From: Sulfurisphaera tokodaii str. 7
Lineage (GTDB): Archaea; Thermoproteota; Thermoprotei_A; Sulfolobales; Sulfolobaceae
Direction: 5' to 3'
Assembly: GCF_000011205.1 (NCBI RefSeq)
Contig: NC_003106.2
Span: 2,595,938 to 2,659,937 of the forward strand
Length of the DNA stretch: 64,000 bases
The notes beneath the pieces were generated by a model that was not told the origin of the DNA, did no database searches, and saw nothing but the letters and a program-made list of their open reading frames with translations. Below, piece after piece: positions 18,974-28,213 of the stretch (the stretch's first letter is position 1; each line of letters begins with the position of its first letter). Made by a program: the position numbers and the translations under genes.

Positions 18974-19113
18974 AATACTTTTTTATCTCTCGTCCGCCTT
19001 ATAGTTAAATATATTAATCAAGTTTCTTACTTTATTCTTTAATTAGAACTTATTTATTTCGACGTTATTAATTCTTAGAAAGTTATAAAGCGGTCATAAT
19101 CAACAAACCTATA

Positions 19114-19166
19114 TTTATGAAATTCATTTTATAAAATTACGACATGGCGTAAATGTAAAATTGAAA
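19114..19166. repeat. direct repeat, left copy (flanks the Fe-S operon)
   Basis: The stretch starting TTTATGAAATTCATTTTATA recurs at 22757 with one difference in the first 40 bases and about four over 53. The core contains ATTTTATAAAAT, a perfect palindrome, followed by TTACGACNTGGCG. The two copies bracket the polyferredoxin/ferredoxin operon and the ABM-like gene. The surrounding 18974-19359 spacer has no convincing gene. Confidence 0.8.
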
Positions 19167-19320
19167 GGGAAATATATTTCTAAAATTTCAATAACAAGTT
19201 CATACCCTTTATACTTTATAATCGTTAGAAAAATTCTCTCATAATTCTTTTTATGATTATAATTATAGTTTAGCGTGTAATTATATTTAAATGCAATTTT
19301 TACCAAAAAATTTTTAAAGG

Positions 19321-19352
19321 AGTATTTATGATAAATACTTTGACTATAAATG
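19321..19352 (+). promoter_or_regulatory. palindromic operator candidate and TATA box of the Fe-S operon
   Basis: AGTATTTA-TGA-TAAATACT (19321-19339) is a perfect inverted repeat with a 3-base spacer. Five bases later comes CTATAAAT (19344-19351), a TATA box about 25 bases before the ATG at 19372. A dyad directly upstream of the BRE/TATA region is where archaeal activators commonly bind. The regulator is unknown. Confidence 0.55.
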
Positions 19353-19371
19353 TGTATACTTGTGTGCAAAA

Positions 19372-20553
19372 ATGGGTGAAAATATGGAAGTAGTTAGCTA
19401 TAGGTATAAAGAAATAGAAATTACAGATTTTAATTCGAAATTAAATCTGGGTTTTTTATTAGCTTCAATAGTATCTGGAGCTCTACTTTGGTTAGGCACT
19501 GTAACAAAGAATATCTTTTTAGTAGAATTTAATTTATTATTTTTCACTACTTTTATCACAGTATTACTAACTAATTTAATTATTGATAAAATCCATAAAA
19601 AACCAAATAATGAATGGATTTATGTAGAATCACCAAGAAAGAGAGTTATACAAACAAGATGCGAACACAAACAGTCTATGTTTTCCTCCGCTTTAATTTC
19701 TAAATTATTTAAAAAGAATTGGGCACACTTCCTAATAATTTTGCCATCATTCCTTATATTTTATGTAGTTATGGTAGCTGGACTTATAGGTAATCAAAAA
19801 CTTAACGAGGTAGGATTAAGTCTAATTAATTTCGCTCCAGACATTAGCTGGTTCTTTTGGTTTCCACTACTTTGGTTACTGACGTGGATAGCAAACGGTA
19901 GAGTATGGTGCCAAACTTGCCCATTTAGTGGTCAAGCAGAATGGGTGCAAAGAAGACATCCTTGGAAATATATAAAGAATAAGTTAGGTTTAAAGTTAAG
20001 GTGGCCCATAAAATATTCAACAATATTATATTCTGCAATAGGCTTTTCTGTTTTAACATGGGTTGAAGAATTTTATGGTATTGGCGGACCTGGAGTTCCA
20101 TTATTGACTTCAGTAGTTTTAATTTATATTGCAATATTAGAATTAGCTATAGCTCTTCTCTTTCAAGATAGAACATTCTGTAGAACTATTTGCCCATTAA
20201 GCGCACCTTTAGCTATAAATACAATGATATCACCATTAGGAACTTTTACCGCAAAAGATCCTAACGTTTGTAAAAAATGTACTACTAAGGATTGCATGAA
20301 GGGAAATGATAAGACTCATGGATGCCCATGGTTTGCATCACCAGTAAGCGTTTCCTCCTCACCATTCTGCGGATTAGCTAGTGATTGCTATAAGGCTTGT
20401 CCTCATGGAAATATAGATTGGCCAGTAAAGAGGTTTCCATGGTTAGATGGATTGTTTACTACTAGGAAAAGATACGATATAGCAGTGTCTGTATTAATAC
20501 TTTTAGGAGTCGTATTCTTTCAGTTCTTTAATGCTTACCATTATACTCTATGA
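19372..20553 (+). CDS. membrane polyferredoxin (NapH/NosR-like 4Fe-4S protein)
   Basis: About 390 residues with five or six membrane helices and cysteine clusters on one side of the membrane: [35 protein letters not shown] with a following GCPW, and [14 protein letters not shown]. These fit the NapH/NosR/CcoG-like class of membrane proteins binding [4Fe-4S] clusters that carry electrons between quinol and other carriers. ATG at 19372 would be leaderless; ATG at 19384 with GGTGA four bases upstream is an alternative. The stop overlaps the next ATG (ATGA). In fox clusters a multi-cluster Fe-S protein is known; this is the likely counterpart. Confidence 0.8.
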   Translation: MGENMEVVSYRYKEIEITDFNSKLNLGFLLASIVSGALLWLGTVTKNIFLVEFNLLFFTTFITVLLTNLIIDKIHKKPNNEWIYVESPRKRVIQTRCEHKQSMFSSALISKLFKKNWAHFLIILPSFLIFYVVMVAGLIGNQKLNEVGLSLINFAPDISWFFWFPLLWLLTWIANGRVWCQTCPFSGQAEWVQRRHPWKYIKNKLGLKLRWPIKYSTILYSAIGFSVLTWVEEFYGIGGPGVPLLTSVVLIYIAILELAIALLFQDRTFCRTICPLSAPLAINTMISPLGTFTAKDPNVCKKCTTKDCMKGNDKTHGCPWFASPVSVSSSPFCGLASDCYKACPHGNIDWPVKRFPWLDGLFTTRKRYDIAVSVLILLGVVFFQFFNAYHYTL

Positions 20554-21200
20554 TAGATTCTTGGCTAAACACTGTTACAGGATGGATAAATATTGCTCAA
20601 TCTCTCGGACCCGGACTAAGTAAATATGGTTGGAGTACTTCTGGTTATCCAAATCCCCTTGATTACGCGTTTCTAAATTCAGTACCGTTCCTAGTAGTTA
20701 TCCCAATTGCTAAGCTCACTAAGAAGTATAGGTTAGCTTTTACATCGATATCTTACTCACTAATACCATTATTTGCAGCAACTATTCTGACGAGGAATTT
20801 GCCAAAATTACTTGGAGGAGCGTTATTGATTCTTAACGAAATTACAAATCCAGTTGGGATTGGAATCCATAATTCTCAAATATATTCAACATTTTGGGGA
20901 CATGTACTTCAAATTCTGGGAAGTAACCCTATTGAAGCAACTGCTGAATGGTGGGTAATGTTAGTCATGGAAGCTGTAAACGTATTTGGCATTTACTTAT
21001 CTTTAAGGGCTTCTAAGACATTATCAGAAGTTGACGAAATTCCTAGGAAATATTATTATGTTCCAATATTAGTGTTAGGAATTTCGTTCATTTTAATAAC
21101 ATATTGGATGTGTAGTCCAGCTTCACCATCTCTGCCGTTCTACAATAAGTATTTAGGAAATCTAATTTATAACCCATTACAAGCACAACCACCATTCTGA
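20550..21200 (+). CDS. polytopic membrane protein of the Fe-S operon
   Basis: 216 residues with about five membrane helices and conserved-looking polar spots ([22 protein letters not shown]). It starts with an ATGA overlap on the polyferredoxin gene and is followed nine bases later by the ferredoxin-CBS gene, so the three are one operon. His residues within helices could bind haem or quinone, but I see no established motif. Likely membrane partner of the two Fe-S proteins. Confidence 0.65.
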   Translation: MIDSWLNTVTGWINIAQSLGPGLSKYGWSTSGYPNPLDYAFLNSVPFLVVIPIAKLTKKYRLAFTSISYSLIPLFAATILTRNLPKLLGGALLILNEITNPVGIGIHNSQIYSTFWGHVLQILGSNPIEATAEWWVMLVMEAVNVFGIYLSLRASKTLSEVDEIPRKYYYVPILVLGISFILITYWMCSPASPSLPFYNKYLGNLIYNPLQAQPPF

Positions 21201-21209
21201 GGTGAGATT

Positions 21210-22205
21210 GTGGAACCTATAGTTATAATTGATGCTGATAGATGTGTTGGTTGTTTTATGTGTGAAAAAGCATGTGCATTAGCAAAATGTATAGAGGTGG
21301 ATGAAGTTGATAGAATAGCTAAAGTAGTAAGACCTTGGGACTGCACGGGCTGTGGTGCATGTGAAAGAGTTTGCCCATATTCATGCATAATAGTAATATC
21401 CGATCCTACGGAAGTCAGTAAAAGGGCAAAGATAACGGTAAGTAGGGTAACAAGGTATATGAATAAACCAGTAATTATGTGTAACGGAAACGAGAGAATA
21501 TATGAAGTAGCTAAGATAATGAGTAATTTTAATATAGCTTCTTTACCATTCTACAAGAAAGGAAAGCTTAACATTATCACAGAGAGTGATGTAGTGAAGC
21601 TTTATCTAAATAGAAAGGATGATATATCTAATTTTGAAAATCCTGCTATAACTGTAACGGAGAAAGAGACAGTATTTGATGCCATAAAGATAATGCTTGA
21701 GAAAGACATAGGGCATCTACCGGTAATATCTGTCAAGGGAGAGATTATTGGAATGTTATCTATAAGGGACTGTTTAAGGGGTATTAGTGTAACGGATATA
21801 ATAAATACTAAATTATTGCCATTTAAGGGTACAGAATCTATAAGAGATGTGGTAAAAGATTTTAAACACATAGTAGTTGATGAAAATACTACTCTCATAG
21901 ACGCGTTACAAATAATGAATAGAGAAAAAGTTAAAGCACTTATTGTACAAGAAGAAAAAGTAGGTATCTTCACTATTAGAGATGCTATCAAAATGATCGG
22001 AAATGGGAGTAGAGAAGACGAAAAAATAAAGCCAAGAAAAGTACCTATACTTTCTATCAATGATAAAATAAATAAAGCAGTTAGCGTGATGCTACAGCAT
22101 AATCTTCGGCATCTGATAATATCTGATGAAAATAGTAACTATTACTTGATGCAAGTTAAAGAATTAATAAAAGATATGGTCTGGATAGGAAAAAACCTAT
22201 TATAG
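21210..22205 (+). CDS. dicluster ferredoxin fused to four CBS motifs
   Basis: 331 residues. The N-terminus (about 1-60) is a bacterial-type ferredoxin with two cysteine sets: [11 protein letters not shown] at 11-21 and [12 protein letters not shown] at about 44-55, fit for two [4Fe-4S] clusters. Four CBS motifs follow (about 80-130, 140-190, 215-260 and 275-325), which usually bind adenine nucleotides and regulate the attached domain. GTG at 21210 is the start, with GGTGA at 21201-21205. A nucleotide-sensing electron carrier is implied: electron flow through the Fe-S operon could respond to energy charge. It is possibly the FoxG-type protein of iron oxidisers; naming uncertain. Confidence 0.85.
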   Translation: MEPIVIIDADRCVGCFMCEKACALAKCIEVDEVDRIAKVVRPWDCTGCGACERVCPYSCIIVISDPTEVSKRAKITVSRVTRYMNKPVIMCNGNERIYEVAKIMSNFNIASLPFYKKGKLNIITESDVVKLYLNRKDDISNFENPAITVTEKETVFDAIKIMLEKDIGHLPVISVKGEIIGMLSIRDCLRGISVTDIINTKLLPFKGTESIRDVVKDFKHIVVDENTTLIDALQIMNREKVKALIVQEEKVGIFTIRDAIKMIGNGSREDEKIKPRKVPILSINDKINKAVSVMLQHNLRHLIISDENSNYYLMQVKELIKDMVWIGKNLL

Positions 22206-22214
22206 ATTAATTTT

Positions 22215-22505
22215 TTATGTGTTTATTTGTTGGAATACTTTGTGTGTTGGTCTACCCTCAATAATACTTTTACCATACTCAACAGTCTCCCTATAAGCAG
22301 TACTATTAATAAAATTCTTATAAGACTCCAAATCATCCCACTCACTATAAATCAAATACTCAGAAGGATCATCAACACTCCTATAAAGCCTAGCACCCCT
22401 AAAACCCTTAAAACTAGACAAAAAAGAAACAACCTCACCAAACTTCCTCTCAAACTCACCCTCAAAACCCCTCTTAACCCTATAATAAAAACCAACACTA
22501 ATCAA
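22215..22505 (-). CDS. antibiotic-biosynthesis-monooxygenase-like (ABM) small protein
   Basis: About 96 residues of a dimeric ferredoxin-like fold: VGFYYRVKRGFEGEFERKF, then FKGFRGARLYRS, LIYSEWDDLESYKNF and a C-terminal helix with YRETVEYG. ABM-domain proteins include haem-degrading and quinone-modifying enzymes; activity here is unknown. TTG at 22505 preceded by GGGTG is preferred; the frame is open up to ATG 22583 but that leader is unlike the family. Codon use is peculiar: almost no C on the coding strand until about 22256, then normal. It converges on the ferredoxin-CBS gene with a 9-bp gap. Confidence 0.7.
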   Translation of the reverse strand: MISVGFYYRVKRGFEGEFERKFGEVVSFLSSFKGFRGARLYRSVDDPSEYLIYSEWDDLESYKNFINSTAYRETVEYGKSIIEGRPTHKVFQQINT

Positions 22506-22756
22506 CCAAAAACACCCCTTTCTTAGTTGTTTTATCAATATATTATAAAAAATTAACCATGTAGGGTTTATTAGCTTTAGCACATGTTAGTGTTTTTCTT
22601 TAGTTTTAAGGTCTTTAACGTTAAATTTTGCAGTTACATAGAAATTTAATAAGTTTGGAGCTTAATGTAAACATTGCAAATCTTAGGAATAATTTTTTTA
22701 ATTTCTGATAAATAAAAACATGATCATGTTGTAGGTGGAATACAGCTCACTATAAT

Positions 22757-22809
22757 TTTATGAAATTCATTTTATAAAATTACGACTTGGCGTAAAACTA
22801 AAATTGAAC
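22757..22809. repeat. direct repeat, right copy (flanks the Fe-S operon)
   Basis: Second copy of the element at 19114-19166, same orientation. It lies about 250 bp upstream of the preferred ABM start and about 120 bp beyond the 3' end of the membrane gene at 22931. The rest of 22584-22930 contains no gene. Confidence 0.8.
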
Positions 22810-22930
22810 ATACTCTTTCAATTCTTAATAACTAAACTATACCTTATAATCAATTTTAAAGATATTATCTACTATTTAGATAATCTTTTGCATAATTAAA
22901 AAGGTAAATAAAGAAAATAGTTATTGTAAT

Positions 22931-23701
22931 TTATGATATTGTTTTAGCTCCTAAAGTTATTGTTTTAGAATAATAGAAAATCATGGAAATTATTACCATT
23001 GCATCATAAGGATACGGAGAAATAAAAACTAGGAGTGTAGTTGATGCTAATAAGCCATAAATTATCTTCCAAGTTTTATCAGAGTTTAAAATTCCTATTA
23101 ATGAGAAAATAACGGAAAATCCTATACTCGTGTAAACCCATTCGTAAAAACTGAATATAGTTGGAGGAAAGGTAGCTACGCCTATTAACGCGAATAGATT
23201 TTTGAATATGTCACCCCTAATAAAATGATAAAGATAAAGACCTAACATTTCAACCATCATTGGATAGAAAAACCATAAACTATTCACAGAATAATAAACT
23301 GAAGATAAAGCTGTAGTAAAAAGTCCTCTTCCGTATTGTGCTAATGTAAAAGTAGTACCCATAAGGATCTCATTTATAACAACTAATATGCCTAATGCTA
23401 CTGAGTGAAGTTTTAAGTTATTAATTACTCTATTTGAGATATCTTCCGCGATCATAAAATAATATGCTAGAACGATAATCATGTAAATCATGTTTATTCC
23501 AAACGCTATTTCCAATGATTCTTGAGAAGGAGAAAGCAGATAAAGTACAGCACCAACTAACATGAGCATCATCATACCTAAAATGAAGTATACGAAGAAT
23601 ACTCTGGTATAACTTCTTCCATTTATAGCAAAAATTAGTGTAGCAATTATTGCCATTACCATTATACTCGCAAGAACAGATAATATAATCAGGGATACCA
23701 T
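22931..23701 (-). CDS. polytopic membrane protein, 256 aa
   Basis: About eight membrane helices with very short loops; polar residues inside helices include ENDIS/ENR-type acidic spots and several His. Nothing identifies the family, and no cysteine motif is present. ATG at 23701. It is monocistronic, divergent from an MFS exporter. The pattern of evenly spaced helices would fit a haem- or quinone-linked membrane protein or a transporter subunit, but that is speculation. Confidence 0.55.
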   Translation of the reverse strand: MVSLIILSVLASIMVMAIIATLIFAINGRSYTRVFFVYFILGMMMLMLVGAVLYLLSPSQESLEIAFGINMIYMIIVLAYYFMIAEDISNRVINNLKLHSVALGILVVINEILMGTTFTLAQYGRGLFTTALSSVYYSVNSLWFFYPMMVEMLGLYLYHFIRGDIFKNLFALIGVATFPPTIFSFYEWVYTSIGFSVIFSLIGILNSDKTWKIIYGLLASTTLLVFISPYPYDAMVIISMIFYYSKTITLGAKTIS

Positions 23702-23945
23702 ATTTTAAATGACGAAAATAGATATAATAAGCTTTATTACAATGTGTTTAATAAATATCTAAAAAATTATTATAATGACTAAATAGTTTTTATATATTTA
23801 CGATTAAATGATAAATGTATGTTAGTACATTGCGCCTAATATTTATATTACTGTTTAATTTCATACTTATATTCATAGATAATATTAATACTATTTCTCC
23901 AAATCAAGAGTAAAGGTTTAGTAGTTTAATGTAGATATATCTTTA

Positions 23946-25388
23946 ATGGAGAGGACTTTTTTAAGATATGTCCCAATTCTTGCGTTTATAACTATAATGA
24001 CAATGTATGTAGAAATGGTGATTTTGCCTTCCTTACCAGAAATAGAGAACCAATTTTCAATAACATCATCAGAAGCCTCATGGATATTATCTTCAGAGAC
24101 ATTAGCAGGAATGGCTCTTGCTCCTTTTCTTGGAAAATTAGCTGATAATTACGGAAGGAAGAAAGTCCTAGTCATTATTCTTATTGCGTACACGTTTAGC
24201 GTATTTCTATCTGCGATCTCACCCAATTATCCTATCCTTATTCTTTCAAGAAGCATACAAGGAATAGGTTTAAGCATAAACCCAATAGCTTATACCATAT
24301 TACGAGAAAGAATACCAGATAGAGAACTGCCAATAGCTCAAGGAATCATTGCATCAACTTTTGCAGTAGGTGCTGCAATAGCGATCCCAATTGGGAGTTA
24401 TATCTCACAGTATTTCTCATGGGAATTTGCGTATGAAACAGCAATTCCCTTCTTACTCTTATCAACTGTTATAGCTTATGTAGTATTACCTTCTTCCGAA
24501 AGCAAAATTATAAGCAGGGAGTTAGATACAGTGGGGATTATTCTTCTCTCCTTATCCTTCTTAGTCTTAGGTGTTGGACTAACTGAAGCACCTACATGGG
24601 GCTGGTTATCTTCACAATTTTTTACATCACTTGCAATTTCTTTCCTTCTTTTCTACATCTTCTCATTACATATAAGCAAAACTGATAATCCTGTGATAAA
24701 TCCTCAGGATTTCAAGAATCCTAATATTGCAGTTCCACTCATCTCATCATTTATAACAGGTTTCGGTTTATTTCTCACGTTTCAATCCCTAGTATTTATT
24801 TTTGAACTTCCTAGTCCGGTTGGTTATGGAATGGATATTCTACAGACAGGTGAAACTATAGCACCTATTGCATTAATAATGCTAGTAGCCGGACCATTTT
24901 TTGGAAGTTTAGTAACAAAAGTTGGTTATAAGAAAGTAATATTGCTGTCCTCTTCGATCTCATCTTTCCTTCTTCTTCTCCTTTCGTATATTATTTCTAT
25001 TAAAGTTTCAATAATAGAACTCATGGGTTTCTTGGCTTTAATTTTGTTTTTTATTTCTGGAATGAATGTGACTAGAGTGACTTTACTTATAGCCTCTTCA
25101 GATAGAGAAAGAATGAGTACTTTAACTGGTACTAATACTGCAATGAGATTAATGGGAAATACTTTAGGTCCAATAGTAGTTGGATCGTTAGAAGATACTT
25201 TTAAAACACCGCTGTTTGAAGGTTATATAAATAACATTCCGATGTTTGCTTTTATTCCTTCGAGATTAGCTTTTGAATACTCATTTTTAGTATCTATGGG
25301 GACAACTGTTTTAGTTTCTATATTAGCTACGAGAATAAAAGAAGAGATTCATAATAGAAGAATCAGCGTATCTATCAGAACCTCTTAA
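23946..25388 (+). CDS. MFS multidrug-type exporter (14-helix, DHA2-like)
   Basis: 480 residues with about 14 membrane helices. Motif A is clear in the loop after helix 2 (GKLADNYGRKKVL), followed by an RSIQGIGLSI-like motif B and the motif C region (AIAIPIGSYISQYFSWEFAY) typical of drug:H+ antiporters. Such carriers expel hydrophobic cations or other toxic compounds using the proton gradient. ATG at 23946. A small CopZ-like metal-binding protein follows on the same strand 97 bp downstream with its own TATA box, so co-regulation is possible but not shown. Confidence 0.85.
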   Translation: MERTFLRYVPILAFITIMTMYVEMVILPSLPEIENQFSITSSEASWILSSETLAGMALAPFLGKLADNYGRKKVLVIILIAYTFSVFLSAISPNYPILILSRSIQGIGLSINPIAYTILRERIPDRELPIAQGIIASTFAVGAAIAIPIGSYISQYFSWEFAYETAIPFLLLSTVIAYVVLPSSESKIISRELDTVGIILLSLSFLVLGVGLTEAPTWGWLSSQFFTSLAISFLLFYIFSLHISKTDNPVINPQDFKNPNIAVPLISSFITGFGLFLTFQSLVFIFELPSPVGYGMDILQTGETIAPIALIMLVAGPFFGSLVTKVGYKKVILLSSSISSFLLLLLSYIISIKVSIIELMGFLALILFFISGMNVTRVTLLIASSDRERMSTLTGTNTAMRLMGNTLGPIVVGSLEDTFKTPLFEGYINNIPMFAFIPSRLAFEYSFLVSMGTTVLVSILATRIKEEIHNRRISVSIRTS

Positions 25389-25485
25389 CAGTTGTTTAAA
25401 AAACTTAATTTCTCCTAACGGCATAAAAATTGATTTATAAAATATAAAAAAGAAAGTTTATAATTATTCTTGAGATAGTAGTATT

Positions 25486-25749
25486 ATGCAAGAAATTAGC
25501 TTTAAAGTATCTGGTATATACTGCGAGAACTGCGTTAGAAAAGTGTATAAAGCTCTATCAACATTAAAAGGAGTAACTGATATCCAAATTATTCCTAACT
25601 TTAATGAAGAATACGCTGAAGTACGTTTGAAATGCGAAAGAAAAATACCTAAAGAAGAAATTGAAGATGTAATAAGTGAAGTCTCACAAGAAACTCCATA
25701 TCACGAATACAAGGTTATCTGGGTAAAGCGTAGATTACTCTTCAGTTAA
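25486..25749 (+). CDS. HMA-domain (CopZ-like) metal-binding protein
   Basis: 87 residues with the heavy-metal-associated fold: ISFKVSGIYCENCVRKVYKAL carries the GxxCxxC metal-binding loop (C13 and C16), followed by beta strands and a second helix. Such proteins deliver Cu(I) or a similar soft metal to P-type ATPases or regulators. No P-type ATPase is adjacent. An extended C-terminus (EYKVIWVKRRLLFS) is unusual for CopZ. TATA-like AGTTTATAAT at about 25454-25463 suggests a leaderless transcript from ATG 25486. Confidence 0.8.
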   Translation: MQEISFKVSGIYCENCVRKVYKALSTLKGVTDIQIIPNFNEEYAEVRLKCERKIPKEEIEDVISEVSQETPYHEYKVIWVKRRLLFS

Positions 25750-25779
25750 ACATTTTATTGTTCGAAATAAAACAAAAGT

Positions 25780-26772
25780 GTGAAGGCATTAGTTTTTGAT
25801 AAAAGCGGAATAGAAAACCTTAAGTATACGGATTATGAAGACCCAAAAATAGGTCCAAACGAAGTTCTAATTAGGGTAAGATATGCTGGAGTAAATCCAG
25901 TAGATTATTATACTGTAACACGGCTTAATGTAAAACCACTTCCTCATATACCGGGTGTAGAGTTTGCTGGAGAAGTTGAAAAAGTAGGTGAAAGAGTAAC
26001 TAAGGTTAAACCTGGTGATAGAGTTACAATCTACGGTAGAATATTTGACGGTACTTGCGATATGTGTATGATTGGTTATGAAACTCTATGTAGAAATGGT
26101 GGAAGGATAGGAGTAGATGCTAATGGTGGCTGGGCTGAATATATTGCAGTTGAGGAAAAGTATGTGTTTAAATTACCTAGTGAGTTTTCATGGGAGTTAG
26201 GAAGTAGTATGACTGTTTCAGCTTTAACTGCTTATCATGCATTAAAAGAGGCTAATTTAAAGCCTGGAGAGGTTTTAGTAGTTTTTGGAGCATCCGGAAA
26301 TACTGGAATGTTTGCGGTACAATTAGGTAAGAAATTTGGTGCTAAAGTTATTGCTGTAAGTAGGAAGAGTTGGTTAAAGGATTTCGGTGCAGATCTAGTT
26401 GTTGGATATGATGAAGTTGAAGAGAAAGTGAAAGAGTTTACTAACGGAAAAATGGCTGATGTTGTAATTGATTCCTTAGGAGGGAAGTTATGGAATAAGG
26501 GATTTTCTGTTGTTGGTGTGAAGGGAAGAATAGTAACTTTTGGGACTCTTTTAGGTGCTGAGGTCAGCTTAAATCTATCTGAACTTTATTCTAAACACAT
26601 CTCGATATTGGGAGTTAACAGGGGGAATAGGAAGGATTTCGTTGAACTACTTGAATTATGTAAAGATTGTAAAGTAAAAACTCACAAAACTTACAAACTT
26701 GAAGAGGGTAAAGAAGCCTTACAAGAATTGTTTAACGAGAAGAGGGATGGAAGAATTTTCCTCTCAACTTAA
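25780..26772 (+). CDS. zinc-type MDR alcohol dehydrogenase / quinone oxidoreductase family
   Basis: 330 residues of the medium-chain dehydrogenase/reductase fold. The N-terminal GroES-like part has GVNPVDYY and HIPGVEFAGEV; the cysteine expected as first catalytic zinc ligand is Asn here (NPVD). The lobe with structural-zinc cysteines is partly kept (GTCDMCMIGYETLC). The Rossmann motif is VVFGASGNTGMFAVQLGKKF (about 168-187). Loss of the catalytic Cys points to an NAD(P)H-dependent reductase such as an enoyl- or quinone reductase rather than an alcohol dehydrogenase. GTG at 25780 is the start. Substrate unknown. Confidence 0.8.
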   Translation: MKALVFDKSGIENLKYTDYEDPKIGPNEVLIRVRYAGVNPVDYYTVTRLNVKPLPHIPGVEFAGEVEKVGERVTKVKPGDRVTIYGRIFDGTCDMCMIGYETLCRNGGRIGVDANGGWAEYIAVEEKYVFKLPSEFSWELGSSMTVSALTAYHALKEANLKPGEVLVVFGASGNTGMFAVQLGKKFGAKVIAVSRKSWLKDFGADLVVGYDEVEEKVKEFTNGKMADVVIDSLGGKLWNKGFSVVGVKGRIVTFGTLLGAEVSLNLSELYSKHISILGVNRGNRKDFVELLELCKDCKVKTHKTYKLEEGKEALQELFNEKRDGRIFLST

Positions 26773-26819
26773 TAGTTTTTTGAAACCATGTTTATTAACA
26801 TAAATAAATATATTAATAT

Positions 26820-27725
26820 ATGCCAATCTGTCCTTCATGTGAAATTAAATTTAACAGCTGGTATGATGTTGCAGAACATATAGATCTAATGGCTAATAAG
26901 AGGAGTGATAAATCTCATGTTATGTGGCTGAACAGAAATCTGAGTATAAAGAGGCTTAGTAAAGAAGAGTTAGCAAACAAATTAGAGGATTATTTCTCAA
27001 CTCCAGAAGGCTTAGGAATGTGGATAAGAAAAAGGTTTATTGAGAAGTTCTATGGAGAGAATCCTCATCCCTTCATATTAGCAATGCAAAAACCAACTAG
27101 AGGTGTTCTTTTAGGATATGTTATAGAACATCAACACTTCTTAAAGAATTGGGTTAAGGTACTTTCTTCTATTGTATTTAAAACTGACAAAGATGAAGTA
27201 GTTGAATACGAGTTAGAAAACATAGCTGTTGAATTTATAGGATATAAGGGAAGACCATCTCATTATGAGCTTCTACTAAGAATGGGAGAATCACTAGGAA
27301 TGCCAAGAGAGAAAATCCTTAATACGCAACCATTACCAGATACTCAATTTGCAATTAACACTTGGAGAAGGATTGCTGAGGAAAAACATTGGTTAATTAC
27401 TATGGCTAGTATGCATAGTTTAGAGTTAGTTGCAGATCGTAGTTTGAGAAATTATGGGGCAAAACTACACTATTTTGACCCACAAATATTAGTGTCTAAC
27501 GAATACCCTCAAGCGGTTAAGGATTTTTTGAGAGAGGGGTATGAGGCTGATGTTTCACATGCTGGAGAGGCTTTATACTTAGTTGAAAAATACGCAAAAG
27601 GAATGGAGGAAGAGATTCAAGTAAATGTGTTAAAATCATTTGATGCTTTTTCTAAGTATTTATTTGCTAGATTGGAAAGGGGAATTGAATTAGAACCACA
27701 ACTTATGAGGGTGATCATAAAATGA
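26820..27725 (+). CDS. zinc-finger TenA/PqqC-like protein
   Basis: 301 residues. The first about 20 residues form a C2H2-like finger ([19 protein letters not shown]). The rest is all-helical with [30 protein letters not shown] and [15 protein letters not shown], where regularly spaced His and Glu resemble the haem-oxygenase-like TenA/PqqC fold, including its di-iron branches. ATG at 26820 follows a TATA-like AAATATATT, so the transcript is leaderless. Its stop overlaps the next ATG (ATGA), so it makes a pair with the Ta0938-like protein. The enzymatic activity is unknown; a metal-dependent oxidase is a fair guess. Confidence 0.7.
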   Translation: MPICPSCEIKFNSWYDVAEHIDLMANKRSDKSHVMWLNRNLSIKRLSKEELANKLEDYFSTPEGLGMWIRKRFIEKFYGENPHPFILAMQKPTRGVLLGYVIEHQHFLKNWVKVLSSIVFKTDKDEVVEYELENIAVEFIGYKGRPSHYELLLRMGESLGMPREKILNTQPLPDTQFAINTWRRIAEEKHWLITMASMHSLELVADRSLRNYGAKLHYFDPQILVSNEYPQAVKDFLREGYEADVSHAGEALYLVEKYAKGMEEEIQVNVLKSFDAFSKYLFARLERGIELEPQLMRVIIK

Positions 27726-28039
27726 AGATAATAGTAAATGGAAAAGAAGCTGGAAGTAAAGAAACTGGATGTGCATTATGCGGAGCTACTTGGGGAGAGT
27801 ATTATGAAGAGATTGATGGTGATAGATTGTTCTTCTGCTGTGATTTTTGTGCATTAGAATTTAAGAATATGATTAATGAAGTTAAGAAAAGGACCGGATG
27901 GAGTAAAATAGATGAATTAATAATTAATGGTAATTATTATACAGGAAGAACTTGTGTTGCTAAGTTAGGAGAAAAAGAATATAAATTCTATGTAAAGTTT
28001 AATGAAGAAGGAGATGTGGGAATATTTAAAGAAGTTTAA
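27722..28039 (+). CDS. Ta0938-like small zinc protein
   Basis: 105 residues. The N-terminal half has four or five cysteines in [17 protein letters not shown] and [14 protein letters not shown], a treble-clef/TRASH-like zinc site that matches my memory of the Ta0938 family from Thermoplasma. The C-terminal half is a small beta-rich region ([16 protein letters not shown]). It starts with an ATGA overlap on the TenA-like gene, so the two proteins are made together and likely interact, possibly with the small protein delivering or sensing metal. Confidence 0.7.
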   Translation: MKIIVNGKEAGSKETGCALCGATWGEYYEEIDGDRLFFCCDFCALEFKNMINEVKKRTGWSKIDELIINGNYYTGRTCVAKLGEKEYKFYVKFNEEGDVGIFKEV

Positions 28040-28213
28040 TTATGTGCACAATTTTACCAAGTATTATGTTCCTTTTTTAATAGACATAACTCCTCTTATC
28101 TATATTTACTGTCTGCAATGCTTTTTAAATGAACATTATAGGTATACATATATGAAATTACATATTATAGGAAAAACTCGTATTATAGTAAAAACCAAAT
28201 GACTAAGAAAAAA

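Noticed and set aside
19124-19369. 81-codon minus-strand frame before the Fe-S operon
   Set aside because: Composition is dominated by Tyr, Asn, Lys and Ile as expected from random AT-rich DNA, and it covers the repeat, palindrome and TATA box of the plus-strand operon.
28002-28202. 66-codon plus-strand frame overlapping the Ta0938-like gene end
   Set aside because: Starts inside a convincing gene in another frame and shows no domain-like sequence.
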